From Escarpia spicata (Eukaryota > Annelida > Polychaeta > Sabellida > Siboglinidae), in contig OZ023213.1 of NCBI GenBank assembly GCA_963995525.1, positions 15,858,033 through 15,922,032 on the forward strand: 64,000 nucleotides of DNA. The letters are read 5' to 3'. Made by a program: the position numbers and the translations under genes. The notes beneath the pieces were generated by a model. The model had not been told where the DNA came from, ran no database searches, and worked only from the letters and a program-made list of their open reading frames with translations. Of this stretch, positions 1 to 10,438 are shown piece after piece; the first letter of the stretch is position 1, and each line of letters begins with the position of its first letter.

Positions 1-491
1 TGTGTTGAGTTTAATGATGTAACTATCAGAAATAAATAAGAAAGACAATTCTTATCCAATAAAAGCATGCATGTTACTGCGTGATATAATCCCACATGTT
101 CACATTACATGATTGTACATATTTTTACAAGACACATTGTATATGTCTATTTCTTGTTAACATCCGGGTACACAATATTCTGTCACGTCTTTCCTTCCAA
201 GATTATGGCTTCCCCTACGTTGTTCTTCATATAAACATCTGGCAAAGTCTTAACTCCCTATACGGTCGCGTCCACGGGTAATTTTGGTCGACCATTAATT
301 TTTATATCCATATAACTTGTCTTAACTTACTTCCTATCATGTCACTTCTTATCATTGTTTCCTAACTGTCCTTGTATCACCGTACTCTAGCAACGGTGTA
401 CTATCCCAATGCAATCTTTAATATTCTAAATGGTATTGAAATATTCTTGCAGAACTACATTTAAGGTCCGCTACCACCAAAGCGGCAACGA
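1..491. other. AT-rich non-coding DNA, no gene recognised
   Basis: I see no convincing reading frame or repeat here. A pyrimidine-rich stretch ending in CAG at 443-452 could be a splice acceptor leading into the small frame that starts at 492, but a stop in that frame at 462-464 means any such exon would begin as 5' untranslated sequence. Confidence 0.4.
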
Positions 492-854
492 ATGGTCTCT
501 GTGTCGACAGAGACGATTAACGACAACAAAACACCATCGATACCAACGTCCGTTCCTAACGACGTCACAACTACCCACGCTGTCAATGTTACCAGTTCTA
601 CCCATGCTGCCAATGTCCCAACTTCCGCTCCTGACTTTGCTGGTCCGAACTTTACCATTGATTTCCCTGTGACCGAAATGAAGAAGACCCTTGCACGTCA
701 TATAGCATGTAGCATCTTTGAACTCTCAAGACGACAATGCCGCGGTAGCGAGATAGATCATCGTAGTAAATGTTATCACGATTGTATGTTATTTGGTGAC
801 ATTCAAATTTGCAAGCATTTTGACGAAGCTGTCACCAAAGCACTACCTGTTTGA
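492..854 (+). CDS. hypothetical 120-residue protein, possibly one exon
   Basis: I do not recognise this protein. The first half (about residues 1-55) is rich in Thr, Ser, Val and Asn, as in an extracellular linker or mucin-like segment. The second half (about 65-115) contains four cysteines and many charged residues, with the spacing CSIFELSRRQC then KCYHDC and ICKHF, so a small disulfide-bonded domain is possible. No signal peptide is visible at the chosen ATG, so the frame may be an internal or terminal exon; a splice-acceptor-like tract lies 40 bp upstream. The stop TGA is followed by AT-rich DNA without an obvious poly(A) signal. It could also be a chance frame. Confidence 0.3.
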   Translation: MVSVSTETINDNKTPSIPTSVPNDVTTTHAVNVTSSTHAANVPTSAPDFAGPNFTIDFPVTEMKKTLARHIACSIFELSRRQCRGSEIDHRSKCYHDCMLFGDIQICKHFDEAVTKALPV

Positions 855-1089
855 CCAAATCACCTCGTGCACAAAATTACTGCGCGTCCCATGACGTGAT
901 TGACCATGACGGCATAGAAACTTCTAGAATGACATTTTTCGTGGAATGTTCCATTCACTATAACCACACTATAAGTGGAAAGTCAACGTTTAGCACTGGT
1001 TATGTGTTGTAGGTCAGTATATGTATGTTGTAGGTCATTGTATGTTTGTATGTTGTATATCAGTGTTTGTAAGTTTTTTGTCAGTGCTT

Positions 1090-1460
1090 ATGAGATGTAG
1101 ATCAGATAGGCTTTAGCCCCTATGCTTTATCATGGGGGAAACTTCCTATGCTTTAACATAAGGAAACTTCCTATGCTTTAACATGAGGGTTTAACCCCTA
1201 TGCTTTAACATGGGTTTTGTAGGGTTAAAACAAGTAGGGATAAATTGGCACCTCAAACTCAAAATGTTGTCGTATACATTTACGATGAAGGGAATTGACT
1301 TCTAACATGGGGACAATTTCCCTACTGTTTAACATGGAGAAAATTGGTAGGACAGTTTTCAGAGGACAAATTTGGGGTAAATTGGAACCACCTATCCTCT
1401 AACATGGGGTTTAGCGCCTATCTTTTATCATGGGGGAAAATTCCCTATCTTTTAACACGG
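1090..1460. repeat. degenerate tandem repeat built on CCTATGCTTTAACATGGG
   Basis: The phrase CCTATGCTTTAACATGGG and close variants recur at least seven times, spaced irregularly at about 30-60 bp and separated by AAACTTC or TTAGCCC. Unit length varies, so this is an old, eroded minisatellite. No coding potential is seen. Confidence 0.6.
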
Positions 1461-1930
1461 AAAAAATGCAGCATATGTATGTTGTAGGTCAATTACTGTA
1501 GAGTGGAAGATTTATGATTGGTTTGGTTGCCCGAGCTGGTGACAGAGACGAAATAGTACACAAAAATTGACAAACACCTATTTGTTAATACAGGAAGCAG
1601 TCGACGTATGCAAGTAATAAGAGACATTGATAGGTTACAATTTACAAACAGGGTGACGGGTAGGTCGTGTGTCTGTATGGTAACCAGAAATGACATAATT
1701 TGACTTATTTTACTAGTTCTCTACCGATTCGTCAGGATTGGACCTATTTTATGATGGAAAATGTATAGGTTAGGAGAGGCCTACACCTAAGCAAATGCAC
1801 GACAACCTATGAGACATAAGAAAATACACCATTGCGCATGCGCAATGACCTATTTAATGACGTCTTTGACCTATTTTTATAGTAAAAAGAAACAAGAGGC
1901 ACGATTTTAAGCAGTATGGGTATTTGGTTC
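1461..1930. other. non-coding DNA, no gene recognised
   Basis: No supported gene or RNA. A short sequence around 1835-1860 contains overlapping TGCGCATGCGCA-like palindromic bases, similar to an NRF1-type site, but nothing around it supports a promoter. Confidence 0.3.
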
Positions 1931-1935
1931 ACTGA

Positions 1936-2208
1936 CATCCGTCAGGGGGAGTTATTTGTACTTCTCTTCCAATTCGTAACCTTTCCACCAAGGGGCGCCA
2001 ATTTTCATAAGAGGCACGAATTTAGACAGGACCCATATTTAGTTAACGACTTATCCGACAGGGATGGTATTTGTAGTTGATGATCTATCCGTCAGGTGGA
2101 GCTATTTTACTTCATAGCTTATCCGCCAGGTGGTGCTGTTTTCGTTCACCACGTATCCGATAGGTGGCGCTATTTTATTTTATTAACTATCCACCAGGTG
2201 GCGCCATA
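1936..2208 (+). repeat. 34-bp minisatellite with CTCF-like core
   Basis: Seven related copies of a motif of the form TATCCRNCAGGTGGCGCTA are visible, starting near 1936, 1981, 2050, 2084, 2118, 2152 and 2187. The last five are spaced 34, 34, 34 and 35 bp, a regular tandem array. The central CCACCAGGTGGCGC of the last copy matches the known core consensus of the insulator protein CTCF, and the other copies are one to three changes away. The spacers are T-rich (CTATTTTA). It may simply be a minisatellite, or an array of binding sites; no experiment is implied by the sequence alone. Confidence 0.6.
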
Positions 2209-2212
2209 TGAT

Positions 2213-2252
2213 CTTTGACCTTGACCTACATCCGGGTACATGACCTTGACCT
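2213..2252 (+). promoter_or_regulatory. paired nuclear-receptor-like half sites (TGACCTTGACCTA)
   Basis: TTGACCTTGACCTA occurs at about 2215 and TGACCTTGACCTAG again at about 2240. The reverse complement TCAAGGTCA is the extended half site bound by monomeric nuclear receptors such as ERR and FTZ-F1. Two copies lie directly after the CTCF-like array. This is a motif match only. Confidence 0.3.
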
Positions 2253-2299
2253 AGATATGACGTCTCTTGCTCCGCTCCCCTCCAACGACCCGCGCTGGA

Positions 2300-3231
2300 C
2301 CATCTATATTACTACTCTTTCCAATACAATAAGTATTGTTTAATTTGCATTACACTGATTCACGGAATCTGTTTGAGAGGAGCTGCCTAACCTGAAGGAG
2401 AAGAGAAACAATCTTGGATCATCATCAATGTTACGATCATAGTCAATGCAATATTTATGTGTTTTTCATGATGTCATGTTTTTGCAATGGAGAAATAAAA
2501 CAGTTGAATTGCATTATGATGTTACCCTTACTAAATAAATGTATGTAATGTATGTGCAAATAATTGGTGCATGTTCATATCAGTATGTAGGCAAGAAATA
2601 CATGTTGACTGTCACACGAGTGATATTGAGTAAAGAATAAAAAAATACTTATACAATCTCTTCAGGGTTCAACTTAAATCTTCAAATACTGTATATAATT
2701 GACTTGTTTGTGTTTTTATTAATTACTTAAAAATACATCACTTCAGATAGAAAAGTGGTTAATGGAATCAGTGGATGTGCACAACCAGTACTGTTTTGTA
2801 TGCAACATTCAAACACCAGTAGGAATTGAACCTGTCACACATCACTGGACCACAATGAACCCTACTGCTCTGACGCGTGGTAACATTGCAAAGTATCCCA
2901 TTACAACATAGAAAATAACAGTAATCTATTTCAAATTATCTAACTTTTTGTATAAATATTAAACATTATGTGCCATTTAATTTTAAAAAATCCTTTCATT
3001 ATTGATTCATACAATACATGTTAAACTAAAAATGGGTGCTTGTAAATAATGTAATGAACATTTTAATTAAATATATTAATATTACCCTGCATTTACTCAG
3101 TTCCCTAATTCCAAGAATGTTATGCTGTGCAGCAAACAATCACACCACTATAGTGACATCTTCTGGCACTGTTTTATGGGGTACCAAAACATAGCAAAAA
3201 CGAGAATGTTATTAAATGTACATTCATTGTT
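2300..3231. other. AT-rich non-coding DNA, no gene recognised
   Basis: I see no supported frame, RNA or repeat. The sequence is A/T-rich with short poly(A) and poly(T) tracts. Confidence 0.4.
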
Positions 3232-4310
3232 TTGATAATGCATCAAGACTGCAATTGGCAATACAAACATTTCACCACGCCACTAAGCTCTGTTATACAA
3301 AGACATAACTTGGATCATCATATTTATGCTGATGATACACGGATCTACATTTCGTTGGCTACCCCGGATACAACCAACTTAGTGATTGCCTTCAAGATTG
3401 CCTTCAAGATATCTTCCAATCGATGACTGACAGCAAGTTGAAATTAAATGCAAATAAAACTGAATTGATCATTATTGGTAATACACTGCAGCGTAGTAAA
3501 CTGGATGTTTTTTTCCTATGCGTATTTTGAATCAGTATATCACACCACAACCTCGGTGCGGAATCTAGGAGAGGTCTTTGATAGTAACTTCAATTTCCGA
3601 CAACGCCTATCTCAAACATGTCGCTGCTGTTTTTATCACATTCGTGATCTTTGCCGTATTCGCCGGTATGTGTCATTTTCTGTTGATAAAACTATTCCGC
3701 CTGTTAGCAGCAGACTTGACTATTGCAATTCCTTCCTTTATAATATCGCTAGCAAGGATATCACAAAACTTCAGCGTGTCCAAAATTGTCTAGCAAGAGT
3801 AGTTACAAGATCTCCTCGTTTGTCTCGCTCTGTACCACTTTTGAAGTCTTTGCATTGGCTTCCTTTACAATATCGTATAATATTTAAGATCTGTACCATT
3901 ACATACTAGGCACTGTCCAGTAAGCAACCATCTTATTTGCATTCATTGCTTACTCCTGTACGAAAACCTATCCAGCTTCGATCATATCATTCTGACCTAC
4001 TTTTTGTTCCTAGAGTCAACACTAACATTGGAACTAGGACTTTTTCTGTTGCTGCAACAACTCTTTGGAATATGTTCCTTCTTAGTGTTAGATCAGTTGA
4101 AAATATTACAAAATTCGATCGCCATTTAAAAACTTCTCTTTACAACCTTGCTTATCCATCGTTGCTCCCTAGCGCTTTGACCCATCTGTTGACAACTGGG
4201 ATACTACTTATGGATTTTAAGATTGACCAATCCTTTTGTTTTGATGCGTCTCTGAATTGGTTTTCAAGGATTTAGGCGCAATAGAATTTATCTTATTATT
4301 ATTAATATTT
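3232..4310 (+). pseudogene. CR1/L2-like LINE, 3' part of reverse transcriptase ORF, broken
   Basis: This is the 3' end of a non-LTR retrotransposon open reading frame. The catalytic core tetrad context IYADDT is encoded at about 3326-3343. Further on come LDYCNSFLYNI, a block reading KLQRVQNCLARVV, and LLKSLHWLPLQYRI. These are the characteristic post-catalytic blocks of CR1, L2 and Rex-type elements. The C-terminal block with TLWNMFLLSVRS follows at 3937-4275. The frame is interrupted by stops near 3423 and 3907 and by at least one shift near 3540, so the copy is dead. The 5' part (endonuclease and most of the RT fingers) is absent, as expected from 5' truncation. The tail at 4284-4310 is a TTATTATTA-like microsatellite, which is typical of this clade. 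Confidence 0.85.
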
Positions 4311-4930
4311 ATATAAGCCATAGGGCATACTCTGCATGTTTACGACATACCGGTTATGTTACGTAGATATGTTTCTGTATCATGCTATTTTAACAGAATG
4401 GATGCAGTATCATTCTCATCTAGAATCTGTATTTGCAGAGTATACACACGCAGGTTCCTTATTTGACATTTTTGATTTCAATCATTAAATGTTTTGTCAT
4501 CATGGCGATAATACAGAAAACCCTTATTTCACTTAGTTTTATACGCTTCATCATGTCTATTGCTCAAGTAAAATGTATATCATTGCATTATCACATGTAC
4601 AAAGCAAACTGAAAACTGCATATTTCAGTTGATATTTTTTACAATACTACTTACTTTTCGTTTATATTCTGCCATGTTGAAAGTCACGTGGCCGATTCAA
4701 CCGGAACCGCATGCAACATGCCCTACAGGCGGAGACATCGGAGCGGTCCGGAGAGCCTCTCCGGGCAACGTCCTCCGGAGTAAAGATAGTCATGTGTAGA
4801 TTCCATCCAATTGGTCCTGTATAAAACTGACGGGTGATGAGGTTTCTACTACGTTTCTACGACTGTTTCAAAAAACTGATCTTAATATATAATACACTGT
4901 TTTGTTCGATTTGTAATGTATTTCCCATAA
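4311..4930. other. non-coding DNA between a LINE relic and a DNA-transposon relic
   Basis: No gene is recognised. A GC-richer patch at 4680-4790 contains the small inverted motif TCCGGAGAGCCTCTCCGG; its significance is unknown. Confidence 0.35.
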
Positions 4931-4934
4931 ACAT

Positions 4935-5920
4935 CTTCGTCTAAGTCGGATTATGGAAGCTGGATCTTCGCCTACGTCGGAATACCTGTGTCGGCCAATA
5001 TGATCGGAGATAATGTGTTTTCCCTCGCCTAAGTCGGATTGCAGTATTCACGAAAATCACTTGGTTGCTTGGACTATATGTACCAGATGAATTGAAAGTG
5101 AAACGGACGCTGGCATAACCAAGAATATACTGTTCCATTACCAGTACATCCTAGCCACAAGGAGACTAGAGGCATCACAAGGCATCGCTCCATTTTCTCA
5201 AGAAGTTGAACTATGTTGGACGTCGTCATTGCCCTCAAACAGCGTGGAACAAAATGAAACCGAAAATACTTCTAAACTCCTACAAAGGCGGGATTCGTCT
5301 AAGGTATTGAGCGTCAAGACAATGATGAAGACGAAGCAGCTCCTTCGTTCAGAAACGTATGGAATAAGCTCCACGAGATGTATGGAGATGTTGTTTGCAC
5401 GATGGACGACTGTGTTGGCGTGGGCGAGACAGCTTTGGCTATTCTAAATAACGAGCAGATCATTAGAACCGTACAACACCCCGACGCAGACGGTTGGATT
5501 ACTGAGCTATGATGAGAGCAAAGAAGTCTCGGTGTCTGAAAATAAGATAACAAAACTCAGTGACACACGTGCTGCCTTACGGATGATAATTAAAACACTC
5601 TGGTTTGACGCTCGTGAAATCGAAGAGTTGACCGACAAGTAATATATAATAATAATCAATAATAATTACTAAGCTATAAGCCTAGCGATTCGTTCCAAAA
5701 ACTGCTCTAATAATGCATAATGCTGTACGTTGCTTGTGGACATCAACATATGTAAAATTAAAGCAGTAATAATTTTCAAGCGTCACTCACAGTTACCTAA
5801 GGGCATTTAGAGTGTTGCCTTTGGCACTGGGAGATGTCATCTTCGGCTAAGTCGGATTTTCGCGTAACTGTTTAAATCACTCGGTCCGATTGAATCCGAC
5901 TTAGGCGAGGTTTACTGTAT
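4935..5920 (+). mobile_element. pogo/Tigger-like DNA transposon relic
   Basis: The right end reads, as reverse complement, CAGTAAACCTCGCCTAAG at 5902-5919 and is followed by TA. That fits the CAGT...TA termini of the pogo/Tigger branch of Tc1-mariner elements. The phrase CGCCTAAGTCGGATT or a close variant recurs at about 4940, 4973, 5026, 5844 and 5890, so it is concentrated in both subterminal regions. The left terminus is not clean. Between the ends lies a transposase C-terminal relic. The element is therefore a truncated, inactive copy. Confidence 0.55.
5229..5641 (+). pseudogene. transposase C-terminal fragment, Tigger-like, frameshifted
   Basis: Read across three frames, the segment gives a line of descent to the C-terminal tail of Tigger-type transposases. 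First is a stretch containing VVIALKQRGTKMKPKILL (about 5221-5275), comparable to the region before the CF/CW motif. Then comes an acidic segment DNDEDEAAPSF (about 5312) followed by TMDDCVGVGETALAILNNEQ (about 5399-5458), comparable to the vDxD...LTDEDIV tail. Last is KITKLSDTRAALRMIIKTLW (about 5550-5610), comparable to the terminal helix. At least two frameshifts separate these pieces. The DDE catalytic core is missing. Assignment rests on pattern recognition only. Confidence 0.45.
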
Positions 5921-6620
5921 AAGCAGACATCAGAATATGGATTGTCTGTTTCCGATTGGAAGGGTAGGCAAGGAGTCCGAAATTTCGTTTTACAACTTGT
6001 TGTTCCGAAAACCAAGCTTAATATTGGCAAACGTGATTTTTTGTAGAAGTACCCATAATCTAGAATTAACTCCTTATCACTTTAAGATCATCTCAGAGTA
6101 TGGCTTCTTCACTTTACTTCACTTTCGCATTACCCTTAAGGATCCTTGGGGCACCACAGACGATTTTTTTAACCAGCTCTTTCCACGTTAGTAGTACTTA
6201 AGGCCTTTTCAGACGTCACCAGAGGAGGAGCAGGAACACCCATGGTGAAATTATAAGATGGTACCTGTCGTGGTGTTCAGGTGACCTGCCTCCTGGCGGA
6301 AAGAAGTGGAAGTAGTGCCATCTGGTGAATATGGTATGTGTACTGGACGAGTGTAAGATGATTTCCTATGTCCTATCGCGTATAAGTAGGTATGAAAAAA
6401 CATCATATTGCAAAGATTACAAAGTTTTAATTAATGGTGGTCACGTGACCTGCCTCCTGTGACGTGAGTGATTGATAATGTGTGTTGTATGTGTGTAACA
6501 ATACTTCTTCCGATGTCCTATCATGTATAATTAACAACGAACGAAAGAGCATATATCAAATTTAAAAACATTTGGAATGTGGGTCACTTGTATGAAGGGT
6601 AATGAAGGAGTAATGGGCAT
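5921..6620. repeat. non-coding DNA with diverged copies of a ~130-bp unit
   Basis: No gene is supported. The phrase ATGTCCTATCGTGTATAA recurs in diverged form near 6368, 6512, 6659 and 7816, each preceded by a TGTGTG-containing tract. This suggests an old tandem repeat that merges into the larger duplication starting near 6600. Confidence 0.35.
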
Positions 6621-7136
6621 AGCGTATGTGTGCTGTATGTGTGAAAGAATGATTCCCATGTCCTAACCTGTATAATTAATAACCAACAAAACAACATATT
6701 TATATATCATTACAGCAGAAACCATCATCGTCTGAGTCGTAGTGCCAATCCCAGTAAGCTTCTTTATCTCCAGTGTCAATGCCTGGGGCGTCATCGAGGT
6801 CATACCAAGGAGAAGGTGGGAATATATCAAAATATTGGAATCGGACTGTATGAATGACACGTTAAATCGTACCTATAGGAGAGGTATTGAAACACAGATG
6901 TTGACCCAGTCCGATACCACAGTCAGTCGGATGATATAACCAGACACCACGTTGCTAGGCAACACGATAATAGGTCAAGCCAGGGCAATAGACGGAGACC
7001 GATAAGAAAGGACTATGGAACGGCGTGTAAACAGCTGTGTCGAGAAGCGTAGAATGAGCACACTTCGAAGTAGGTCATGGAGTATTAGTATTGATATTAT
7101 TATATAATTGATAATAAAAAGAGTGACGTAACGTAC

Positions 7137-7193
7137 ATCCAGTCCGATACAGAGCTGCTGTCGCTACTGGTGTCATCGCTGTCGCTGCCATCG
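7137..7193 (-). CDS. putative acidic 57-nt exon, copy 1
   Basis: On the minus strand, an acceptor-like TTTTCAG precedes and a GTACGT donor follows a 19-codon block rich in Ser and Asp (DGSDSDDTSSDSSS). The exon length and both splice signals are shared with the copy at 8401-8457. That conservation is the main reason to call it. The product is unknown. Confidence 0.35.
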
Positions 7194-7548
7194 CTGAAAA
7201 CGTTAGGAACGAGAACCGAATAGCTAGCCAGCACAATGTCATGTGTGTAAATAAACAAGTATCTCTTAAAAAGCAGTGCATTACAGATGATATGATCGCT
7301 ATACATTGTAGTCCGTGCAACATCAACATACAAGTAAACACAATAACAAGACCTTCCAAAAATGGAGCGCTAAACCATGATAATTACTTAAGCAGTGCTT
7401 GTTTGTAACCAGTGATAGTCTATCGCCAACAATAAGAGACATGTAGAGAAACGTATATCTCTGTTGAAAATGCATTACTCATTTAACTCACCGGTGGTGG
7501 GAGCAGAGCACCTATGGAGTAATTCTAAGACGGTGTCTGTCTCAGGCG

Positions 7549-7654
<106 letters not shown>

Positions 7655-8400
7655 GCATGTGACCAGATGGAGTGTACCTCATGGCAGAATGTAGTGAAGG
7701 TAGTACCTCCTGTGTGGAGATGGGACATGAGGCCTAATGAAGGGTAATGAGGGATGTAATAAAGGGGTAATGGACATAGCGTGTGCGTGCTGTATGTGTG
7801 AAAGAATGATTCCTATGTCCTAACGTGTATAATTAATAACCAACAAAACAACAAATGTCAAAGTTTGAAACGTTTTAATTTATCTATCGATAGTGATGCC
7901 ACTTTCATCGGAGTCATACTCACAATTCTCACAATCGCCAGTGTCTATGGCTGGGGCGTCATCGGGGTCATACTAAGGGCTGGGATGGTCAAAGTGTGGT
8001 CTGGTGGTGAGGAGCTCCTGCAGGACTTCGTAGAAGAGTGCCTCATGTTCATTACGTATATCTTCTTCTCTGGAAATACATCAACATTTTGAAAACGGAC
8101 TGTATGAATGACACATTAAATCTTACATGTAGGAGAGGTATTGAAACACAGATGTTGACCCAGTCCGGTATCAGTCAGGCGGAACACATTGATGTAACCA
8201 GACACAACGTTGCTAGGCGACACGATATTAACTTAAGCCACGGCAATAGACGGGGACACATAAGAAATGATTATGGAACGCCATGTAAACACGTGTGTCG
8301 AGAAGTGTAGAATGAGCACGCTTCGACGTAGGTCATGGAGTATTAGTATTGATATTAATATTATTATATAATTGATGATCAAAAGAGTGAGGTAACGTAC

Positions 8401-8457
8401 GTCCAGTCCGACTCAGAGCTGCTGTTGCTGCTGGTGTCATCACTTTCGCTTCCATTG
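8401..8457 (-). CDS. putative acidic 57-nt exon, copy 2
   Basis: Paralogue of the exon at 7137-7193, with the same length and the same donor GTACGT; its acceptor-side sequence is TTTCAG. It encodes NGSESDDTSSNSSS on the minus strand. Several changes between copies keep the frame and the Ser/acidic character. Confidence 0.35.
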
Positions 8458-8809
8458 CTGAAACAAATTTCAACGAGAACTGAATAGCTAGCTAGTACAA
8501 CGTCACGGGTGTAATTAAACATGTACCTTTAAACAACTATGGTAATAACTGTATCATACGCAGGTAGTTTAACGAAGTGTCTACTGTGTAACAACGGAAT
8601 TTCCCACTTTAAAGATGATGTGATCGCTATAGATTGTAGTCCGTGCAACATCATCATACTATTAAACACAATAACAATACGTTCTAAAGATGTAGCACTA
8701 AACCTTGATAATTCCTTAAGTAACGCTTGTTTGTAACCAGTCACAGTAAGCTATCACCAGCGATAAGAAACATGTAGAGAGATGAATATCTCTGTTGAAA
8801 ATGTATTAC

Positions 8810-9430
8810 TCACATCATTGCATCACCGGATGCTTCACGTCGCCACCATTGTTCTCGGAGTTCGACCCAAGGGATCAGAAAGGTCATCTTTGCAGTGTGT
8901 GTCGAATTATTTGAACGTTAACAACGAACTATTTATATACTGTATTATTATTATGCACACACATCGCATACAGGTAAGTTGCAAAGTACAAGTCATGTCG
9001 GCAAGCAGTCTCGTGACACATCAGAGATGCGCCTTATTCGAAAAAAGACAACAAGTAGCTTGTGCAGAATGGTGTCACATGCTGCGGCGCCCAAGCAGCG
9101 AGAAGATAACAACTGTGCCAGCCTGCCGTATGAGAAACAGCCGTCAATTAGTGAGGACATAATCCCGTCACATGCTACGACGTCCAGACATCGAGAAGAT
9201 AACAATGTTACAAGTGGCTAGTGCTAACGTTAAACAGTTGCAACATATGGTGAAAATGGACGTACAATTTAGGGGAGCTGGACATTACGGTCATGTCCAG
9301 CTTTAATTTACCTGTCAAACGTCTTTCCGTGTAATATCTACATATGGGGCAAACACTTCTGTTCGCGGAAGCTGCGTACCAATACAAGAAAGCAAGGTAT
9401 TTTGACGATGTAATCACAGTGAGAAAGATC
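8810..9430. other. non-coding DNA, no gene recognised
   Basis: Only short frames are present and none resembles a known family. A short direct repeat around ATCGAGAAGATAACAA (about 9100 and 9190) is visible. Confidence 0.3.
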
Positions 9431-9626
9431 CAGAGGTAATTAGGGGTAATTACTGGACAATCGATCGCCGATAAATAAGGGTAATTAGGTGTAAATAAGG
9501 GGTAATTAGGGGTATTGACAATTAGAGGTAATAAACGGTATATAAGGGTAAGAGGTAACCCGAGGCAATTAAATGTATTTATGGGGTAATTAAATGTAAT
9601 TAGGGGTAATTAAGGGTAAATAAGAG
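9431..9626 (+). repeat. degenerate GGGGTAATTA minisatellite
   Basis: Units of GGGGTAATTA and variants (AGGGTAAATA, GAGGTAATAA) run for about 195 bp with many substitutions. There is no coding content. Confidence 0.7.
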
Positions 9627-10438
9627 TGCAGTAAGCTATACACCAATATTGGAACTAGAATATAACAACCACTATTCCTCTCACCTCTTATGCTGGACAA
9701 GTTAAAAAGCCAGTGGGGCTAAAACAGCTTAAACAAAATTCCATAGAATTGCAGGAAACGTGCTCAGAAACATCAAACATTTCTAGACCCAAACAATAAC
9801 AAATAAGGGTGAACTGGAGGTCGTTCCTTATTTTCCGTGTCGAAACCTAGTATTTACGCCTGGAAAAAAGGAAAGGAGAGTACCGGTATCCGTATTATCT
9901 TGGCAGCTTCTTGAATAAAACGTACAACTTAACCTTCAATCTAAAACAAAACCGTTTGACTGAGAAGTTCCATAGGGAATGCCTAAAAATTGCCAAACAT
10001 CAGTAAGCGAACAGGAAAATCTTGGCAATTGATGGGGGGTTATCAGTTGCAAATAAAACGAAATTGCAAATAATCATAATAATCTAAAGACAGAAGTGTC
10101 ATCTTTTAGTCTAGTTCGGTGGCCTGTCATTCATCAACATCTCAAAACTCTGAAAGGTCGTAAATATTGGGTCAGAACTATCTAGCTATCAGTGTATGAC
10201 CCGCATTCAGGTAATGTGACAAATTTCTCTCAATCTGATTTGCTCTAGTTCAATGTTTACAAACAAATCACCATGTGCTCTTAGGGGTGTGATGCAGAGG
10301 AAGTGTTTTTATTATCAGGAAAGGGAATTCTTTTACATTGCAGGTATAATTTCATTTAAGCCACGCTTGTTAGCTCTACTATATATTGAATTGTTATAGA
10401 TTTATGAAAAAAACTGTTTCTTTTTCATGATGTATAGA
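9627..10438. other. AT-rich non-coding DNA, no gene recognised
   Basis: I see no supported gene, RNA or repeat. Confidence 0.35.
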
